8,506 nucleotides of DNA, from NCBI GenBank assembly GCA_016201685.1, contig JACQCJ010000039.1, forward strand, positions 1 to 8,506. The letters are read 5' to 3'. The notes beneath the pieces are model-generated. The model had not been told where the DNA came from. It saw only the letters and a program-made list of their open reading frames with translations, and did no database searches. Of this stretch, positions 1-5,272 are shown piece after piece. Each line of letters opens with the position of its first letter. Within the stretch, counting starts at the first letter, position 1. The position numbers and the translations under genes are program-made. The DNA is from Candidatus Peregrinibacteria bacterium (GTDB lineage Bacteria > Patescibacteriota > Gracilibacteria > Peribacterales > Peribacteraceae).

Positions 1-115
1 CGGCGAGAAGGACCGCAAGGCTCTCAAGCGCGCCGTGATGGGTTCACTCTTCCGCTACTTCGACCGAAAATTGGATCGGGAGCCGATGGTCATTCCACTG
101 ATGGTGGAAGTCTAG
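1..115 (+). CDS. rnj: Ribonuclease J, C-terminal end only (partial)
   Basis: Only the last 37 codons are visible, read from base 2 to a TAG stop at 113-115; the 5' part lies outside the window. The peptide is basic (GEKDRKALKRAVMGSLFRYF) and ends REPMVIPLMVEV. From memory of the family, RNase J proteins finish with a small C-terminal domain whose last residues have the form RPM-(hydrophobic)-P-(hydrophobic)-EV, and this end matches well. RNase J is a metallo-beta-lactamase-fold exo/endoribonuclease in mRNA turnover and rRNA maturation. The catalytic core cannot be checked here, so the call rests on the tail alone. The next gene starts 72 bases downstream in the same reading frame. Confidence 0.68.
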   Translation, partial: GEKDRKALKRAVMGSLFRYFDRKLDREPMVIPLMVEV

Positions 116-160
116 AGATCACGAGAGGAGAAGCACAAAGAACAATGGCATGGGCCGATC

Positions 161-196
161 TCCTACTTCCTACTTTCCTACTTCCTCATGTCCTAC
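161..196 (+). repeat. Degenerate heptanucleotide array, unit TCCTACT
   Basis: Units begin at 161 (TCCTACT), 168 (TCCTACT), 176 (one extra T inserted before it), 183 (TCCT, then diverging) and 191 (TCCTAC). The start codon of the HAD gene (188-190) lies inside the array, so the usual ribosome-binding region is pure repeat and carries no Shine-Dalgarno motif. Confidence 0.7.
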
Positions 197-832
197 GCCG
201 CCATCCTCTTCGATCTCGACGGCACGCTCGTAGATACGGTCGGCCTCTACGAGAGGGCATCCCTGCAGGCGTTGACGTCCAACGGCTTCACGATGTCGCC
301 GAAGCACTTCCTACAGAAATACGCAGCCGGCGAGCATTTGCAGGATATCCTGGGCGAGTATGGGAAGACGGAATCGGATGTGCCGATGCTCCGTTCCACG
401 CGGGATTCGCTCTACGAACATCTCCTGGAAACGGAAGACGTCTGGTTTCCCGGAGCCGAGCATCTCTTGACGCGTGCAAAAGATCTCGCGCCCGTCGCCA
501 TCGTCACGGGCTCCTGGCGCAGCTACATCGATGCGCTCGAACGACGCGCACACCTTTCCTCGTACACGTCAGTCATCATCACGGCCGATGACATGGGCAT
601 GGGAACGGTGATGAAGCCTCATCCCCATGGACTCTTCCTCGCAGCCGACCGTTTGCACGTCGCGCCCGAGCGCTGCATCTACATCGGCGACCAACTCTTC
701 GACGTGGAAGCGGCCCACCGTGCGGGGATGCACTGCTGCATCGTGCGGGGGAAATACACGCCCGTGGAAGCAGCCAACGAAGCGGATTTTGCAGTAAATT
801 CACTCAAGGCAGTGGAGATGCTCCTCAAATGA
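188..832 (+). CDS. HAD-superfamily hydrolase, phosphoglycolate phosphatase/beta-phosphoglucomutase-like
   Basis: This 214-residue soluble protein has all four HAD motifs. Motif I is FDLDGT with nucleophile D9 and acid D11; motif II is VTGS with T107; motif III lysine is K143 in MKPHP; motif IV is IGDQLFD with D168 and D172. Residues about 15-85 form the helical C1-type cap. Proteins of this type remove phosphate from small phosphorylated metabolites (phosphoglycolate, sugar phosphates, nucleotides); the substrate cannot be read from the sequence. ATG 188 is the only reasonable start: the same frame holds no other ATG back to the TAG at 113, and DLDGT sits at the usual distance from the N terminus. 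No Shine-Dalgarno sequence is present because a heptamer array fills the leader. It may be cotranscribed with the RNase J gene 72 bases upstream. Confidence 0.9.
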   Translation: MSYAAILFDLDGTLVDTVGLYERASLQALTSNGFTMSPKHFLQKYAAGEHLQDILGEYGKTESDVPMLRSTRDSLYEHLLETEDVWFPGAEHLLTRAKDLAPVAIVTGSWRSYIDALERRAHLSSYTSVIITADDMGMGTVMKPHPHGLFLAADRLHVAPERCIYIGDQLFDVEAAHRAGMHCCIVRGKYTPVEAANEADFAVNSLKAVEMLLK

Positions 833-848
833 CAAGTTCTGTTTTTTA

Positions 849-877
849 TTGCAAAAAATAGTAAAGTAATTTATACT
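849..877 (+). promoter_or_regulatory. Sigma70-type promoter for the small membrane protein gene
   Basis: TTGCAA at 849-854 and TATACT at 872-877 are separated by exactly 17 bases. A transcript starting about 7 bases after the -10 box would begin near 884, leaving a leader of only about 8 bases before ATG 892. The -35 box lies in a short T6/A6 inverted repeat just after the HAD stop codon. Confidence 0.6.
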
Positions 878-891
878 AGACGTGACATCCA

Positions 892-1116
892 ATGCACTTT
901 CTCTTCTCCATTCGCCAGAAGCTCCTCGGCGCGTTTGTCGGTTCGATGATCGCGCTCGTCCTCTACGAAGCGTTCGCCGTTCTCGCGCCGACCTTCTTCT
1001 CGTTCCTGCCGCGGAGCCAGGCGGCTGTCATCCAGACGGAGAGAACGCAACGGCAGGATCGCATCGTGGAACTCGCGCGGGAGAATTTGCAGGCGCAGGG
1101 GATTGGCGAACAATAG
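892..1116 (+). CDS. Small single-pass membrane protein, unknown function
   Basis: This 74-residue protein has a short basic N terminus (MHFLFSIRQK), one hydrophobic segment at about residues 11-37 and a polar, charged tail rich in Q, R and E (residues about 42-74) that looks helical. I do not recognise a family. The support for a real gene is the well-formed promoter directly upstream and the membrane-protein-like composition. The leader would be only about 8 bases with no Shine-Dalgarno motif, so initiation would be nearly leaderless. A prepilin peptidase follows on the same strand after 171 bases, so a role at the envelope or pilus is possible but unproven. A minus-strand frame over this region has no comparable support. 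Confidence 0.55.
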   Translation: MHFLFSIRQKLLGAFVGSMIALVLYEAFAVLAPTFFSFLPRSQAAVIQTERTQRQDRIVELARENLQAQGIGEQ

Positions 1117-1138
1117 ACGAGAAGTGGGTCGGAGAAAA

Positions 1139-1166
1139 ATGCCACATGCCAAGCTTCCAGATGCCA
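1139..1166 (+). repeat. Short degenerate heptamer array, unit like ATGCCAA
   Basis: Consecutive 7-base blocks read ATGCCAC (1139), ATGCCAA (1146), GCTTCCA (1153) and GATGCCA (1160). The period is clear but only about four units are present and one has diverged. Confidence 0.5.
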
Positions 1167-1230
1167 AGAAATTTGTGAATGAACAAGAGTTGAATCTTCG
1201 GCGATTGTTTTCTTTATGAATTGTTTGCTT

Positions 1231-1251
1231 GCCCTGAGCAAAGTCGAAGGG
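1231..1251. repeat. Dispersed palindromic repeat (CCCTGAGCAAAGTCGAAGGG type)
   Basis: Bases 1232-1251 form an imperfect palindrome with CCCT and AGGG ends. From memory this matches a dispersed repeat found in many environmental bacterial genomes, which when read as protein gives the spurious motif CPEQSRR; that peptide does appear here in the frame opened at 1221. It lies 37 bases upstream of the prepilin peptidase start. Confidence 0.6.
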
Positions 1252-1253
1252 GG

Positions 1254-1274
1254 TTCTGGCTCTTGGCCTCTTGG
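1254..1274 (+). repeat. Short degenerate heptamer array, unit like TCTTGGC
   Basis: Blocks TTCTGGC (1254), TCTTGGC (1261) and CTCTTGG (1268) follow each other directly after the palindromic repeat and end 13 bases before the proposed prepilin peptidase start. Only three units, so the call is modest. Confidence 0.45.
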
Positions 1275-1287
1275 AATTTTATAGCCC

Positions 1288-2055
1288 TTGCTCCTCGATT
1301 CGGCGCACTTCACACTTCGAGGTATTCCGCTTCTCTCCTTTCTCCTCGGCCTCACCTTTGGAAGCTTCGGCAATGTGCTCCTCTGCCGGCTCCCGAAGAA
1401 CCGCACGATCCTCGGTCGATCAGCGTGCCCTCACTGCAGAAAGAAATTGCGCGCGTGGGAACTCATTCCCGTCGTGAGCTTTCTCCTGCTCAGGGGCCGG
1501 TGCGCCCGTTGCAGCGCAGAGATCTCTTTGCGGTATCCTCTCGTGGAACTCACGAGCGGTCTCCTCTTCCTCGCAGCATTTCTCCACGAAGGCGCCTTCG
1601 GGTTTTCGACGATCCTCCTGATGTTCGCTCTGTGGCTGCTCCTGCTCATTGCGCTCTGCGATCTCGATACCGGCCTCATTCCCGACGGGCTCAATGTGCC
1701 CCTCGTGATTTGCGCAATGCTCTTCACATTTTTTCATTCAGGGGTGATGCTCTCTGGAATCTCCTTGGCGCTTTTCTTCTTCGGCGGTCAGTGGCTCCTC
1801 AGCCGCGGTCGGTGGATCGGGAGCGGAGATGTGATTCTGGGGGCGGGCATCGGGGCGCTCCTGGGATCGTGGACAGCCGTCCTCGTCTTCTTGTTCCTGG
1901 CATACGTCTCCGGCGCATTCGCCGCGAGCGTATTCCTACTCACGCATCGGAAAACGACCGCGGACACCCTCGTCTTCGGACCGTTCATGGCGATAGGGGC
2001 AATGGGGGCATTGTTCTTTGGAGAAGCGTTCGTGAGGCTTCTCTTGCTTCGATAA
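1288..2055 (+). CDS. pilD: Type IV prepilin peptidase / N-methyltransferase (A24 family)
   Basis: This is a polytopic membrane aspartyl protease of 255 residues that cleaves prepilin leader peptides on the cytoplasmic side and methylates the new N terminus. The first helix carries GLTFGSFGNV (residues 21-30) followed by RLP. The zinc-binding cysteine pairs C47/C50 (CPHC) and C72/C75 (CARC) are complete. The catalytic aspartates lie in DLDTGLIPD (D125) and GSGD (D181), and FGP (230-232) is the conserved late motif. About eight hydrophobic segments are visible and the length is normal. The start is awkward: a TAG sits at 1282-1284 in frame, so the TTG at 1288 is the only usable codon before the first helix, and no Shine-Dalgarno motif is visible. 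Repeats abut this start. It should serve the pilus ATPase encoded at 5739. Confidence 0.93.
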   Translation: MLLDSAHFTLRGIPLLSFLLGLTFGSFGNVLLCRLPKNRTILGRSACPHCRKKLRAWELIPVVSFLLLRGRCARCSAEISLRYPLVELTSGLLFLAAFLHEGAFGFSTILLMFALWLLLLIALCDLDTGLIPDGLNVPLVICAMLFTFFHSGVMLSGISLALFFFGGQWLLSRGRWIGSGDVILGAGIGALLGSWTAVLVFLFLAYVSGAFAASVFLLTHRKTTADTLVFGPFMAIGAMGALFFGEAFVRLLLLR

Positions 2056-2097
2056 GGACTCAGACGATCCAGAAGATGACGCTGATGCTTCGAGATA

Positions 2098-2140
2098 CAA
2101 GAAAATGGAAGCTCCACATCTTTGAGGGATAAGAGCCTCC
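2098..2140 (-). terminator. Probable intrinsic terminator of the minus-strand small RNA
   Basis: On the minus strand the stem GGAGGCTC (2140-2133) pairs with GAGCTTCC (2114-2107), eight pairs including one G-U, with an 18-base loop. It is followed by ATTTTCTTGT (2106-2097), a broken U tract. The long loop and interrupted U run make it a moderate candidate. Read on the plus strand the G-U becomes an A-C mismatch and no U tract follows. Confidence 0.5.
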
Positions 2141-2291
2141 ATGTGTCAGTCACTCGAAGGTGACGTCACATGGACGGCCCCGCATTCACCTCTAATGTCT
2201 ACCGACGTCGAAATCCCGTTTCATGTCCTGCACGAGATCATCGATTCATCGGCACAGATTAGAGGCGAATAGAGGCAGAAGAATGACTGAC
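2099..2291 (-). ncRNA. Candidate structured small RNA, possibly 6S-like
   Basis: This gap holds no convincing gene but folds strongly as a minus-strand RNA of about 193 bases. A closing stem pairs 2291-2281 with 2145-2155 (11 pairs). A 5-pair helix joins 2276-2272 to 2177-2181. A long interrupted rod follows: 2270-2258 with 2184-2196 (13 pairs), 2253-2247 with 2201-2207 (7), 2244-2241 with 2208-2211 (4) and 2238-2232 with 2213-2219 (7), capped by a 12-base loop at 2220-2231. A large asymmetric bubble lies at 2156-2176 opposite 2277-2280. A minus-strand promoter predicts the 5' end at about 2291, exactly the first base of the closing stem, and a terminator-like hairpin ends it. Closing stem, asymmetric bubble and terminal rod resemble 6S RNA in outline, but I recognise no conserved 6S sequence. 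tmRNA was considered because smpB is adjacent, but no T-arm or acceptor end is seen. Confidence 0.55.
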
Positions 2292-2297
2292 TAGACC

Positions 2298-2325
2298 ATA
2301 GTACTCATATATTGCAAAATGTCAA
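2298..2325 (-). promoter_or_regulatory. Minus-strand sigma70-type promoter for the candidate small RNA
   Basis: On the minus strand a perfect -35 box TTGACA (2325-2320) is followed after 16 bases by TACTAT (2303-2298), four of six matches to the -10 consensus. The start would be near 2291. No minus-strand gene lies downstream before the prepilin peptidase, so a stand-alone RNA is the natural product. Confidence 0.5.
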
Positions 2326-2401
2326 ATAGAATCTTCGGCTTGTCACTGCGGAAAGCTCTGTGGAGAGCCATTTTCGCTGATGACGTTCTGTCGGTATCCT
2401 G

Positions 2402-2407
2402 AGGAGG
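2402..2407 (+). promoter_or_regulatory. Strong Shine-Dalgarno site that sets the smpB start
   Basis: AGGAGG at 2402-2407 lies 8 bases before GTG 2416, ideal spacing. It is downstream of the alternative ATG at 2380, which argues against that codon. It is the only strong Shine-Dalgarno sequence in front of any gene in the window. Confidence 0.75.
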
Positions 2408-2415
2408 TGAAGATT

Positions 2416-2847
2416 GTGGCACAGAACCGGCGCGCGCGCTTCGACTACGAGATTCTCGAGAGCGTCGAGGCAGGCATGCTGCTCACGGGGCCGGAAGTGA
2501 AATCCTGCCGCGCGGGGCAGGTGAGCTTGGCTGGAGCGTACGTTTCGTTCCTCGGCGGCAAGCCGATGCTCAAGCACGCGAAGATTGCGAAGTACGCATA
2601 CGCAGCATCCATTGCGGACTACGATCCGGAACGCGACCGTGAACTGCTCCTGGGCAAATCCCAATCCGTGCGACTCCAATTATCGGTCGCGGAGAAAGGG
2701 ATCAGCATCATTCCGCTCGAAGTGCACGCGGGCAAGTACATCAAGGTGCTCCTGGCGCTCGCGCGGGGGAGGAAGACCATCGACAAGCGGCAGCGGATCA
2801 AGGAGAGGGAAATCGAGAGGAAATTGAGGGAAGGACGGGAAATTTGA
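2416..2847 (+). CDS. smpB: SsrA-binding protein SmpB
   Basis: SmpB binds the tRNA-like domain of tmRNA and brings it to stalled ribosomes for trans-translation. With the GTG start the protein has 143 residues, slightly short but within the family. It shows the N-terminal NRRARFDY block (residues 4-11), GPEVKS (25-30) with the RAG that follows, YDPERDRELLL (69-79), KGISIIPLEVH (94-104) and GRKTIDKR (118-125), then the basic C-terminal tail that enters the mRNA channel. ATG 2380 would add 12 residues unlike other SmpB N termini, while GTG 2416 has a perfect AGGAGG 8 bases upstream. A TAGAAT at 2327-2332 could be a -10 box but lacks a good -35 and overlaps the opposing small-RNA promoter. No tmRNA gene is visible in the window. 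Confidence 0.95.
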   Translation: MAQNRRARFDYEILESVEAGMLLTGPEVKSCRAGQVSLAGAYVSFLGGKPMLKHAKIAKYAYAASIADYDPERDRELLLGKSQSVRLQLSVAEKGISIIPLEVHAGKYIKVLLALARGRKTIDKRQRIKEREIERKLREGREI

Positions 2848-2854
2848 GCTTTTG

Positions 2855-2951
2855 AATTGATAATTGATAATTGAAAATTGATAATTCAGTAGAATCTCTG
2901 AGATCTGAGTTACTGCCATAATTATCAATTATCCATTTTCAATTTTCAATT
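2855..2951. repeat. Inverted pair of heptanucleotide arrays, AATTGAT / ATCAATT
   Basis: The left arm has AATTGAT at 2855, 2862 and 2876, AATTGAA at 2869 and AATTCAG at 2883. The right arm has reverse-complement units ATCAATT (2924), ATCCATT (2931), TTCAATT (2938) and TTCAATT (2945). The arms can pair into an AT-rich hairpin. The spacer keeps the 7-base phase (TCTGAGA at 2897, TCTGAGT at 2904). It fills nearly the whole smpB-recR gap and leaves recR without a Shine-Dalgarno site. Confidence 0.8.
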
Positions 2952-2957
2952 TCTCCG

Positions 2958-3554
2958 ATGTCATTATTGCCCCCACAAATCCAACGAACGATCGAAGAGT
3001 TCTCCAAACTCCCCGGCATCGGACCCAAGTCTGCGGAGCGGCTGACGTTCCATCTGCTGCGGAGCAGCAAAGCGCGTCCGGATAGGCTCGGACAAACGCT
3101 CCTCGATTTGAAGCACGAGCTCAAATACTGCACCCAGTGCCAGATGATCACGCTCCAGGACGAGTGCGCCATCTGCCTCGATCCGTCGCGCGATCATGCG
3201 ACGATTCTCGTGGTGGAAGATCCGCTCGAAGTGGTGGCATTCGAGAAGACCAGTTACCGCGGCGTGTACCACGTCCTCCACGGCGTCCTCTCCCCCATCG
3301 ATGGCATGGGGCCGGAGCAATTGCGGATGAAGGAATTGGTCGAGCGGGCGAAAACGGGAACGACCAACGAGGTGATCATCGCGACGAACCCGGACGTGGA
3401 AGGCGAGGCAACCGCGAGCTACATCCATCTCCAGCTCGAAGGCACTGTCCCCAAGATCACCCGCCTCGCCCACGGCCTCCCCATGGGCGCGGACATCGAG
3501 TTTGCGGATCAGGTGACGTTGAGAGAGGCATTGGCAGGCAGACGAAGTTTGTAA
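2958..3554 (+). CDS. recR: Recombination mediator protein RecR
   Basis: RecR works with RecO (and RecF) to load RecA onto single-stranded gaps in recombinational repair. The 198 residues are the normal full length. The helix-hairpin-helix lies at about 18-34 (LPGIGPKSAERLTFHLL). The four-cysteine zinc finger is C58, C61, C70 and C73. The TOPRIM domain begins at ILVVEDP (83-89, with E87), continues through YHVLHGVLSPIDG (104-116), and includes NPDVEGEATA (144-153). The C-terminal Walker-B-like stretch ends LPMGADIEFADQVTL. ATG 2958 gives the expected N terminus; the leader is the end of the inverted heptamer array, with no Shine-Dalgarno motif. The gene is 110 bases behind smpB and convergent with purH. 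Confidence 0.97.
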   Translation: MSLLPPQIQRTIEEFSKLPGIGPKSAERLTFHLLRSSKARPDRLGQTLLDLKHELKYCTQCQMITLQDECAICLDPSRDHATILVVEDPLEVVAFEKTSYRGVYHVLHGVLSPIDGMGPEQLRMKELVERAKTGTTNEVIIATNPDVEGEATASYIHLQLEGTVPKITRLAHGLPMGADIEFADQVTLREALAGRRSL

Positions 3555-3569
3555 ATTGCATGCTCATCC

Positions 3570-3587
3570 GCAGGCGCGTACGCCTGC
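3570..3587. terminator. GC-rich hairpin between convergent recR and purH
   Basis: GCAGGCG (3570-3576) and CGCCTGC (3581-3587) form a perfect 7-pair stem with a CGTA loop, 15 bases after the recR stop and 37 bases beyond the purH stop. It could stop transcription from both sides. No clear T tract follows on either strand, so termination is inferred mainly from position. Confidence 0.5.
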
Positions 3588-3624
3588 TCCCCGGTTTCTC
3601 AAAAATTTTCATAAATGGGAATCT

Positions 3625-5184
3625 TCAATGCCTGAATGCCCGCACTCCCGTCAACACCATCACCATTCCCAACGCATCTGCTTTCTTGAAAACTTCCTCG
3701 TCACGAATGGACCCGCCCGGTTGGATGATCGCGGCGATGCCGTGTTTCGCCGCTTCCTCGACCGAATCGGGAAACGGGAAGAAGGCATCCGACGCCATCA
3801 CTGCACCTTTTGATTTTTCACCGGCACGTTTGGCGGCGATCCACGTGGCATCGACGCGACTTGTTTGCCCCGCACCGATGCCGACCGTCACCTGATCCTT
3901 CACGAAGACGATCGCGTTGCTCTTCGCGTGATTCACGCACTTCCAGGCGAAGAGGAGATCTTTCAATTGCTCGGGAGTCGGCTTCTTCGACGTCACATAT
4001 TTCAACTTGCTCTCCGTCGGAATTTTGTTGTCCCGATTTTGCACGAGCATGCCGCTGAGGACAGAGCGATAGAGGACTTCATTCTTCAGTGCGTCGCCGT
4101 TGCTCTGCTCGATCACCCGAATATTCGGCTTCTGCTTGAGTATTTCCAGCACTCCTGATGCATACGCGGGAGCCACGATCACTTCGACGAACATCTTCTG
4201 ATCGATGATCTTCTTTGCGATGATTTCGGTGCACGGACGATTGACTGCAATGATGACACCGAACGCAGAAAGGCGATCGGCATCGTAGGCATGCTGAAAC
4301 GCTTCGTCGATCTTCTCGTGCGATGCGATGCCCGAAGGATTCGCATGCTTCACGAAGACCGCCGTCGGATCGGCGAATTCCTGAACGGCATTCCACGCGG
4401 CATCGGCATCGAGAATGTTGAGATAACTGAGTTCTTTTCCTTGATAGAGTTTTCCCCAAGAAGATTCAGCAGAAGCGTTCACGCCGCCCTCATACAATGA
4501 GTAATATTCGCCCCACTGATGCGGATTTTCGCCATACCGAAGTTGCCGTCCACCGGTCAGCAATATTCCTCGATTCATTCCGAAATATTCCGCGATGCGC
4601 ATGTCGTATGCTGCAGTATGCAAGAAGACTTTCGCAGCGAGTTTGTCGCGGAGTTCTGCCGTCGTCTCACGGTTTGTTTCGAATTCCCTCAGAACAATTT
4701 CGTAGTCAATGGGATCGCAGATAACCGTGACGTTCTTCCAATTCTTCGCCGCCGAACGGAGCAGCGTCGGACCGCCGATGTCGATCAACTCGATTTGCGA
4801 TTTGCGATTTGCGATTTGCGAATTACTTCCATCATTCGCAATTCGCCCTTCGCCCTTCGCAATTCCTCCGAACGGGTACAAATTCACGCACACCAGATCA
4901 ATCGGCTCAATCCCCAGTTCCTTCGCTTGCCGTTCATCGTCCGCATTCCCTCTGCGGAAGAGGATCCCGCCCATGATCTTCGGATGCATCGTCTTCACGC
5001 GGCCGCCGAAGCACTCTGGAAATTTCGTCACGCTCTCGACGTCCGTGACCGCGATCCCCGCCTCTCGCAATATTTTCGCTGTGCCTCCGGTGGAGAGCAG
5101 ACCGAAACCGAAGCCTGCGAGTCGTTGCGCGAATTCCACGATTCCCGTCTTGTCAGAAACCGAGAGGAGAGCGCGTTTGGACAT
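3625..5184 (-). CDS. purH: Bifunctional AICAR transformylase / IMP cyclohydrolase
   Basis: PurH catalyses the last two steps of de novo IMP synthesis: formylation of AICAR by 10-formyl-THF, then ring closure. Of 519 residues, the MGS-like cyclohydrolase domain covers about 1-195 (LLSVSDKTG 6-14, STGGT 31-35, KTMHPKIMGGIL 64-75, VNLYPF 100-105, IDIGGPT 134-140). The transformylase follows with RYGENPHQ (217-224), the catalytic K279-H280 pair in FVKHANPSG, SAFGVI (306-311), KSNAIV (421-426), GAGQTSRVD (437-445) and the typical GVRAFRH end. Length is normal and the frame intact. Between VNLYPF and IDIGGPT there are 28 residues where about 17 are usual (E. coli, from memory); the extra part is repeat-encoded. 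ATG 5184 matches the family N terminus; neither a Shine-Dalgarno site nor a convincing promoter is seen. It is divergent from the receiver gene. Confidence 0.97.
   Translation of the reverse strand: MSKRALLSVSDKTGIVEFAQRLAGFGFGLLSTGGTAKILREAGIAVTDVESVTKFPECFGGRVKTMHPKIMGGILFRRGNADDERQAKELGIEPIDLVCVNLYPFGGIAKGEGRIANDGSNSQIANRKSQIELIDIGGPTLLRSAAKNWKNVTVICDPIDYEIVLREFETNRETTAELRDKLAAKVFLHTAAYDMRIAEYFGMNRGILLTGGRQLRYGENPHQWGEYYSLYEGGVNASAESSWGKLYQGKELSYLNILDADAAWNAVQEFADPTAVFVKHANPSGIASHEKIDEAFQHAYDADRLSAFGVIIAVNRPCTEIIAKKIIDQKMFVEVIVAPAYASGVLEILKQKPNIRVIEQSNGDALKNEVLYRSVLSGMLVQNRDNKIPTESKLKYVTSKKPTPEQLKDLLFAWKCVNHAKSNAIVFVKDQVTVGIGAGQTSRVDATWIAAKRAGEKSKGAVMASDAFFPFPDSVEEAAKHGIAAIIQPGGSIRDEEVFKKADALGMVMVLTGVRAFRH
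4791..4862 (-). repeat. Heptanucleotide array inside the purH coding region
   Basis: On the plus strand CGATTTG occurs four times in tandem (4791, 4798, 4805, 4812) followed by CGAATTA. A second run with units TTCGCAA (4835), TTCGCCC (4842), TTCGCCC (4849) and TTCGCAA (4856) is related to the first in inverted orientation: TGCGAA at 4817-4822 pairs with TTCGCA at 4835-4840. In purH it encodes about residues 108-131, including SQIANRKSQI, and introduces no stop. Confidence 0.85.
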
Positions 5185-5221
5185 GGGGAGAATCAGGATG
5201 ATGGCAGTCTAGACGACTTCG

Positions 5222-5250
5222 TTGCACTTGCGTATCTTTTCTGCTAGAAT
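5222..5250 (+). promoter_or_regulatory. Sigma70-type promoter with extended -10 for the receiver gene
   Basis: TTGCAC (5222-5227), a 17-base spacer and TAGAAT (5245-5250) preceded by TGC (5242-5244, extended -10). The start would be near 5257, giving a leader of about 16 bases. It probably drives the receiver gene and pilB together, and lies between the divergent purH and receiver genes. Confidence 0.65.
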
Positions 5251-5272
5251 ACAATGAAATTGTCGCTCTCCT

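Noticed and set aside
145..591. A 148-codon frame starting at ATG 145 with a weak purine-rich stretch upstream
   Set aside because: It overlaps the HAD gene in another frame, is Arg/His-rich without motifs, and its purine stretch (124-130) is 14 bases from the ATG.
843..859. T6/A6 inverted repeat after the HAD gene as a terminator
   Set aside because: Only six A-T pairs with no GC stem; it also contains the -35 box of the next gene.
1221..2132. A 303-codon plus-strand frame starting in the repeat before the prepilin peptidase
   Set aside because: It begins with the spurious CPEQSRR peptide of the dispersed repeat and continues as an Arg/Pro/Ser-rich shadow of the prepilin peptidase gene.
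2099..2291. tmRNA next to smpB
   Set aside because: No T-arm, no tRNA-like acceptor stem and no tag reading frame could be found on either strand, and the length is too short for a usual tmRNA.
2855..2951. CRISPR array
   Set aside because: The units are 7 bases, contiguous and inverted, with no unique spacers and no cas genes nearby.
5206..5234. purH promoter on the minus strand (TAGACT with an upstream TACGCA)
   Set aside because: The -35 match is only three of six and no alternative with acceptable spacing was found.
4519..5247. A 242-codon plus-strand frame antisense to purH
   Set aside because: PurH is complete and conserved on the other strand; the repeat-coded peptide in this frame simply mirrors the heptamer array.
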